Assembly (NCBI GenBank): GCA_028818385.1
Contig: JAPPNY010000162.1
Location: 1-8,335, forward strand
Origin: Spirochaetaceae bacterium
Lineage (GTDB): Bacteria; Spirochaetota; Spirochaetia; SZUA-6; Bin103
Direction of reading: 5' to 3'
Length of the DNA stretch: 8,335 nucleotides
Both the position numbers and the translations under genes were made by a program. The notes below the pieces were generated by a model. The model searched no databases, was not told where the DNA came from, and saw nothing but the letters and a program-made list of their open reading frames with translations. Shown piece after piece: positions 5,325 through 8,335 of the stretch (its first letter is position 1; each line of letters opens with the position of its first letter).

Positions 5325-6416
5325 TCACTCCCCGAGGACGCCGCGACCCTGTATGTCTGAGGGACAAGGTCGGCTATCGGCCGGCATCGCCCTCGCCCAT
5401 TCACTCGCCTCCCCCCTATGCAGCGGCGTATCCAGCCGCGGAGACTGGCTTGCAGCCAGCGACAGGACCATGCGCACCAGGTCGGCCCGCCGCGAGATGT
5501 TGAGCTTCAGGTGGATACGCTTGACCAGCTCGCGCACGGTGCTCTCTGCCCGGTGCGTGGTTGCGATGTCCCGCATCGTGGCGCCTTGGGCCAGGGCTGA
5601 CGCTACGCGACCCTCTGCCCGCGTGAGGCCGAGGCCCGCGGCGACGCTCTCCGGATCGATACCGGCTTTCGCTGCCGGGTCGACGACCACCACCAGCCCG
5701 GCGACCAGTCCGAACGGGAACTCCACATCGCGGACGTCCGCCGGGATCACGTGCAGCGCCAGGCGCGGTCTTTGAGCGGTCCGCGCGACCGTCATAGAAC
5801 CGCTGGTTCCCGGGCGCCCGGGCTGCGACAGCGCATGCGCGAGCAACCGCGAGAGGCGTTCATCGTCGGCCGTCTGCTTCGCACGCAGGACCCCGCGCCG
5901 CTCCACCAGTCCGGCGCCCTCGCGCAAGATCTCCTGCGCACGGGCGTTGACCTGAACGATCATGCCGCGCGAGTCCAGGCAGATGACGCCGACGACCATG
6001 TTGTCCAGCAGTCCTGCAAGCGAGGCGCTCAGGGCCTCGGCGCCCACAAGCGCCTGGCGGACGCGGACGAACTGGCGGATGTGGGGCACGAGACGGTTGA
6101 TCATCGCCGTCTGCTCCGCGGTCCAGCCGCCGGGTTTCGTCGCGTTCGCGAAGACCCAGATAACCTGCAACCCGTTCGTTCCATCCATGCGGATGCTCCG
6201 CGCGCCGGGCAAGGACTTGACTTCGCAACTCGGCGAATCCCCAATCGCCAGATGAGTGCCGGCAGTCCCGCACGCCTGATCGATCAGGGCGGACGCCTCT
6301 CGCCAGCGACCGTCATCCAGCATTGCTTCGTGCAGCGAATGGATGACACGTTCATACAAGGAGTTTTCATGATGTATCTCTCTTGGGGGGAACGGTGTTG
6401 CACGTTCGCCGACCAC
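5325..6416 (-). CDS. PAS-LuxR-type HTH transcriptional regulator
   Basis: 363 residues from GTG 6416. The C-terminal LuxR-type helix-turn-helix is at about 262-320: GLTRAEGRVASALAQGATMRDIATTHRAESTVRELVKRIHLKLNISRRADLVRMVLSL. A PAS-like segment is at about 130-165 (LLDNMVVGVICLDSRGMIVQVNARAQEIL), preceded by QTAMINRLVPHIRQFVRVRQAL. It is probably a one-component sensor-regulator whose ligand is unknown; there is no receiver domain and no autoinducer synthase nearby. In relatives as I recall them, 60-75 further residues containing a YYP-DERVPR motif lie between the N-terminal helix (LYERVIHSLHEAMLDDGRW) and the GLQVIWVF strand; they seem absent here. The start is uncertain: the homologous part begins at LYERV (TTG 6359), while the only ATG with a good ribosome site (6370) is out of frame. 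The C-terminus extends about 40 residues past the HTH. Confidence 0.82.
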   Translation of the reverse strand: MVGERATPFPPREIHHENSLYERVIHSLHEAMLDDGRWREASALIDQACGTAGTHLAIGDSPSCEVKSLPGARSIRMDGTNGLQVIWVFANATKPGGWTAEQTAMINRLVPHIRQFVRVRQALVGAEALSASLAGLLDNMVVGVICLDSRGMIVQVNARAQEILREGAGLVERRGVLRAKQTADDERLSRLLAHALSQPGRPGTSGSMTVARTAQRPRLALHVIPADVRDVEFPFGLVAGLVVVVDPAAKAGIDPESVAAGLGLTRAEGRVASALAQGATMRDIATTHRAESTVRELVKRIHLKLNISRRADLVRMVLSLAASQSPRLDTPLHRGEASEWARAMPADSRPCPSDIQGRGVLGE

Positions 6417-6432
6417 TTGTTTACTCGAAATG

Positions 6433-6454
6433 GTATCAAGACCTGTATTGATAC
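6433..6454. promoter_or_regulatory. Inverted repeat upstream of the LuxR gene
   Basis: GTATCAA (6433-6439) and TTGATAC (6448-6454) are perfect inverted arms around an 8-bp spacer. A nested TGTAT-TG-ATACA (6444-6455) overlaps the right arm. It lies 17-38 bp upstream of the GTG start, inside a locally AT-rich stretch and downstream of the candidate promoter. This is a good position for an operator, perhaps for autoregulation by the LuxR-type protein. Confidence 0.45.
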
Positions 6455-6481
6455 AGCGATAAACGCTTGGAATTCGTATGC

Positions 6482-6511
6482 ATTATCCAGACTATTCCTT
6501 CTCGACGACAA
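6482..6511 (-). promoter_or_regulatory. Candidate sigma70 promoter for the LuxR gene
   Basis: On the minus strand TTGTCG (6511-6506) and GATAAT (6487-6482) are 18 bp apart; the -10 matches 5 of 6 bases and the -35 matches 4 of 6. It lies in the most AT-rich part of the window, about 60 bp upstream of the GTG start. Transcription would begin near 6475 and include the inverted repeat at 6433-6454 in the leader. Confidence 0.4.
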
Positions 6512-6513
6512 AC

Positions 6514-6531
6514 GTCCCCAAAAGTGGGGAC
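6514..6531 (-). terminator. Hairpin, possible terminator of the urate operon
   Basis: GTCCCCA (6514-6520) and TGGGGAC (6525-6531) form a 7-bp stem with a 4-nt loop. Read on the minus strand it is followed by GTTTGT, only a weak U-rich run. It sits 139 bp past the uraH stop and immediately upstream of the -35 of the LuxR promoter, so it could either end uraH transcription or act as a site at the LuxR promoter. The 250-bp gap 6417-6669 holds nothing else I can name. Confidence 0.35.
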
Positions 6532-6669
6532 ACCTCGCATGCTCAAGAAACAGACAGACTCCCGCGCGGGAAATCTTCACGTCCAGTGCGCGTGCCCGGC
6601 TCGGCCGGCCGGACTTTTGTGTACGTCGGCTCGCCGCGAGTGGGTGAGGATCCGCGACTCAGCGCGGGG

Positions 6670-7020
6670 TCAACTGCCGCGGTAGGTGGTGTATCCCCAC
6701 GGCGCCACCAGCAGCGGCACGTGGTAGTGGGTGTCGGCGGCGATCCCGAAGCGGATCGTGACGCGGTCCAGGAACGGCGGATCGGCGGTCGGCAGGTCGG
6801 TCGCGGCGAAATACTCGCCGACATGGAACACCAGCTCCCACGGCCCCGTGCGGAAGGCGTCGCCCTCGAGCAGCGGCGCGTCGCAGCGCCCGTCCTGATT
6901 GGTACGGACGGAAGTGACCGGACGGCGGCCGTCGTTCACGTCGAAGAGCTCCACGCGGATCCCGGCGCCCGGCCTGCCCTGCGCCGTGTCCAGCACGTGC
7001 GTGGTGAGGGCACCCATCAT
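6670..7020 (-). CDS. uraH: 5-hydroxyisourate hydrolase
   Basis: A protein of 116 residues of the transthyretin-like HIUase family, about the usual size. It hydrolyses 5-hydroxyisourate, the product of uricase, to OHCU. Family landmarks are all present: [16 protein letters not shown] near the N-terminus with the active-site His8, SVRTNQDGR with the catalytic Arg45, HYHVPLL with His98/His100, and the diagnostic C-terminal tetrapeptide YRGS. There is no signal peptide, so it acts in the cytoplasm as a tetramer like its relatives. It overlaps uricase by 4 bp (ATGA at 7020-7017), indicating translational coupling. GGGAGGGG lies just upstream; spacing suits the second ATG (7017), so the protein may be one residue shorter. 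Confidence 0.95.
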   Translation of the reverse strand: MMGALTTHVLDTAQGRPGAGIRVELFDVNDGRRPVTSVRTNQDGRCDAPLLEGDAFRTGPWELVFHVGEYFAATDLPTADPPFLDRVTIRFGIAADTHYHVPLLVAPWGYTTYRGS

Positions 7021-7868
7021 CCCCTCCCGATCGTCACTTCGATCTGGCCGCTGGGCTCGTCCGTGGGCAGGAATACCTTGCCGCGAGCGTCCTGACCGAA
7101 CGGGGAGAGGTCGATCGGCAGATAGTGCACGTTGGGCATCCGCATCGTGATCTCGGAGATGTCGGACGCGGCGGCGAGGGCTTCCTCGCCCATCCGATAC
7201 AGGCTGTCCTGCACCGAGGGGCTGTAGGTGGTGGCGAACACCCGCAGCAGCGCCTCCCGGATCGAGGCGGCCACCGCGTCATAGTCGCCGCGTTCATGGA
7301 GCGTGCCGCCCTCGAACCTCCAGGTAGCCGCCATGCGGGTGGCGAGGATGCGGTCGGTGGTCGGCGGCAGCGTGGTGTACTCGTCCTGCAGATAGTCGAC
7401 GAACCCGGATCCGGTGGTCTTCATGATCGCGAAGTCCTGAAAGCCGGCTTCGACCTCCCGCGAAGACCGGGTCACGGTCGCGCAGGCGAACGGCGTTCCG
7501 CCCTCCGCTCTCACGAAGCCGTGCTCGTGCTCGCGCCCGTCGATCCGCAAGCGGCCCCAGACGGTCTCCTCGACCCGGACGCGCGCTTCCGACACCTGCC
7601 GGTAGCGGTCCAGGAAGCACTGCCCGATGGTCAGGGCGAACGACTCGTTGGCCGCGTCCAGGTGTTCGAGCGCCAGCACGTTGACCAGGTTCTTCATGGT
7701 GTCGGTGGCCACGACCGACGCGTTGTCGGCGTCCGTGTAGGCTCGGGAGAACTCGCCGTCCAGGATGACGTTGACACGGCTCTCGCGCGCGTGGTGACGA
7801 TCCCCGTCCCGCTGCACGCGCAACACGCGGACGTTGGCCTTCCCGTAGCGCTGTCGAACGAATGGCAT
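7017..7868 (-). CDS. uox: Uricase (factor-independent urate hydroxylase)
   Basis: A protein of 283 residues that oxidises urate with O2 to 5-hydroxyisourate and H2O2 without cofactor. ATG 7868 is chosen because AGGAG stands 6 bases upstream and the product starts [10 protein letters not shown], placing the catalytic Lys at residue 10 as in characterised uricases. Other landmarks: VVATDT with the active-site Thr55/Asp56, [10 protein letters not shown] with substrate-stacking Phe156, TTDRILAT with Arg173, SVQDSLY with Gln220, and [10 protein letters not shown] with His248. It comprises two tandem T-fold units and is of normal bacterial length, with no C-terminal peroxisomal signal. It is coupled to uraH by an ATGA overlap. 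The upstream PIN gene ends 40 bp away on the same strand. No promoter was recognised in that 40-bp gap, so the operon may be read from further upstream. Confidence 0.95.
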   Translation of the reverse strand: MPFVRQRYGKANVRVLRVQRDGDRHHARESRVNVILDGEFSRAYTDADNASVVATDTMKNLVNVLALEHLDAANESFALTIGQCFLDRYRQVSEARVRVEETVWGRLRIDGREHEHGFVRAEGGTPFACATVTRSSREVEAGFQDFAIMKTTGSGFVDYLQDEYTTLPPTTDRILATRMAATWRFEGGTLHERGDYDAVAASIREALLRVFATTYSPSVQDSLYRMGEEALAAASDISEITMRMPNVHYLPIDLSPFGQDARGKVFLPTDEPSGQIEVTIGRG

Positions 7869-7908
7869 GACGTGCTCCTGATCCGATTCCCTTGAGTTAG
7901 TTAGGCGG

Positions 7909-8335
7909 CTACAGACGGCGGGTCTTCGGAAGCGAAGCCATCCTTCGATCGAGCGTGAGGACTTCCAGACCGGAGCGGGCATAGTCGTCGACAATGAGAC
8001 GGTCGATCAGGCCGGCACCAGCAGACGCCTGGAGAGCGGTGAATGCCGCTCCTGCATTCAACGGTGACACCAGTCCGCTCCGAAGAACGTCCGCCAGACC
8101 CGCACGCGCATCGGGCTTGGAAACCCCATAGTGATGCTGGACGGCCACGTACGCTTCACCGATGACTTGGTTCGAAGCGTAGATCTCCGCACGCTCCTGT
8201 TCCACGAGCGAACCCAGCGCAACGACGGTGCGAGCATACATTTCCTCCGGATCGCCCGTGAGGAGACGAACCAACACGGACGGTAACTGTTCAGGCGTAG
8301 GGTAGGTTCGTTCGACAGATTTCGGCAACCGGTCG
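7909..8335 (-). CDS. PIN-domain (VapC-like) protein, 5' end at window edge
   Basis: The C-terminal 120 residues follow the PIN fold: VLVRLLTGDPEEMYARTVVAL, NQVIGEAYVAVQHHYGVS (acidic Glu58, numbering from TTG 8328), GLIDRLIVDDYARSG (Asp109) and VLTLDRRMASLP (Asp127). PIN proteins are metal-dependent RNases, mostly toxins of VapBC modules. The usual N-terminal D-T-N-V strand that supplies the first catalytic Asp is not seen: the residues before VLVRLL are EQLPS, and no other frame supplies D-T-N. The frame is open to the window end, so the start may be TTG 8328 (139 residues, a normal VapC length) or lie outside. It may be a catalytically dead or rearranged toxin. Any antitoxin would be beyond the edge; none lies downstream, where uricase begins after 40 bp. 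Confidence 0.75.
   Translation of the reverse strand, partial: DRLPKSVERTYPTPEQLPSVLVRLLTGDPEEMYARTVVALGSLVEQERAEIYASNQVIGEAYVAVQHHYGVSKPDARAGLADVLRSGLVSPLNAGAAFTALQASAGAGLIDRLIVDDYARSGLEVLTLDRRMASLPKTRRL

Noticed and set aside
6284..6580. Minus-strand frame of 98 codons containing the ATG with a ribosome site at 6370
   Set aside because: The product after that ATG (MKTPCMNVSS...) has no resemblance to any family and overlaps the conserved LuxR N-terminus in another frame. It is kept only as evidence about the LuxR start.
6580..6620. GC-rich stretch followed by ACTTTTGTG on the + strand, terminator-like
   Set aside because: The arms around GGCCGGCC pair poorly as a single stem and no + strand gene ends upstream of it.
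5751..6647. Plus-strand open frame of 298 codons opposite the LuxR gene
   Set aside because: It is antisense to a recognisable PAS-HTH protein and shows no family resemblance.
7125..7895. Plus-strand open frame of 256 codons opposite uricase
   Set aside because: Mirror frame of a conserved enzyme; no motifs of its own.

Overview
This is a high-GC bacterial window of 8.3 kb that reads as accessory or mosaic chromosome. It holds a decayed insertion sequence, a large repeat lipoprotein, an ATPase that looks truncated, a toxin-antitoxin pair, a small Sel1-repeat protein, a LuxR-type regulator, a two-gene urate-degradation operon and a PIN-domain gene that runs to the window edge. The lipobox and the general gene style fit a Gram-negative, proteobacterium-like host, but nothing here fixes the taxon. 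No rRNA, tRNA or CRISPR array was seen.

Left part (1-3892). Positions 91-483 carry an IS3-family remnant on the + strand: an orfA that has lost its helix-turn-helix segment, then only the first ~49 codons of orfB. The orfB fragment stops within a few bases of the 3' end of a minus-strand gene for a lipoprotein made of about 13.5 repeats of ~40 residues, predicted to form two seven-bladed beta-propellers. Diverging from it is an AAA-like P-loop ATPase (GTG start at 2537). A 14-bp perfect palindrome ends exactly on that start codon. The ATPase lacks the C-terminal nuclease-like domain I associate with its relatives.

Middle (3840-5313). A higB-higA toxin-antitoxin operon on the minus strand has its 3' end overlapping the broken ATPase end by 53 bp. 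This suggests that arrival of the TA module, or a nearby rearrangement, truncated the ATPase. A ~350-bp gene-poor spacer with a perfect 12-bp-stem hairpin separates higB from a three-repeat Sel1 protein on the + strand.

Right part (5325-8335). A PAS plus LuxR-HTH regulator faces the Sel1 gene tail to tail. Its upstream region is AT-rich, with a plausible sigma70 promoter and inverted repeats. Then, on the minus strand, uricase and 5-hydroxyisourate hydrolase are joined by an ATGA overlap. Together they take urate through 5-hydroxyisourate to OHCU; the third enzyme, OHCU decarboxylase, is not in the window. A PIN-domain (VapC-like) gene lies 40 bp upstream of uricase and lacks the usual N-terminal catalytic aspartate. 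Of the genes here only the uricase pair has an obvious shared pathway; the others look like independently acquired or eroding accessory genes.
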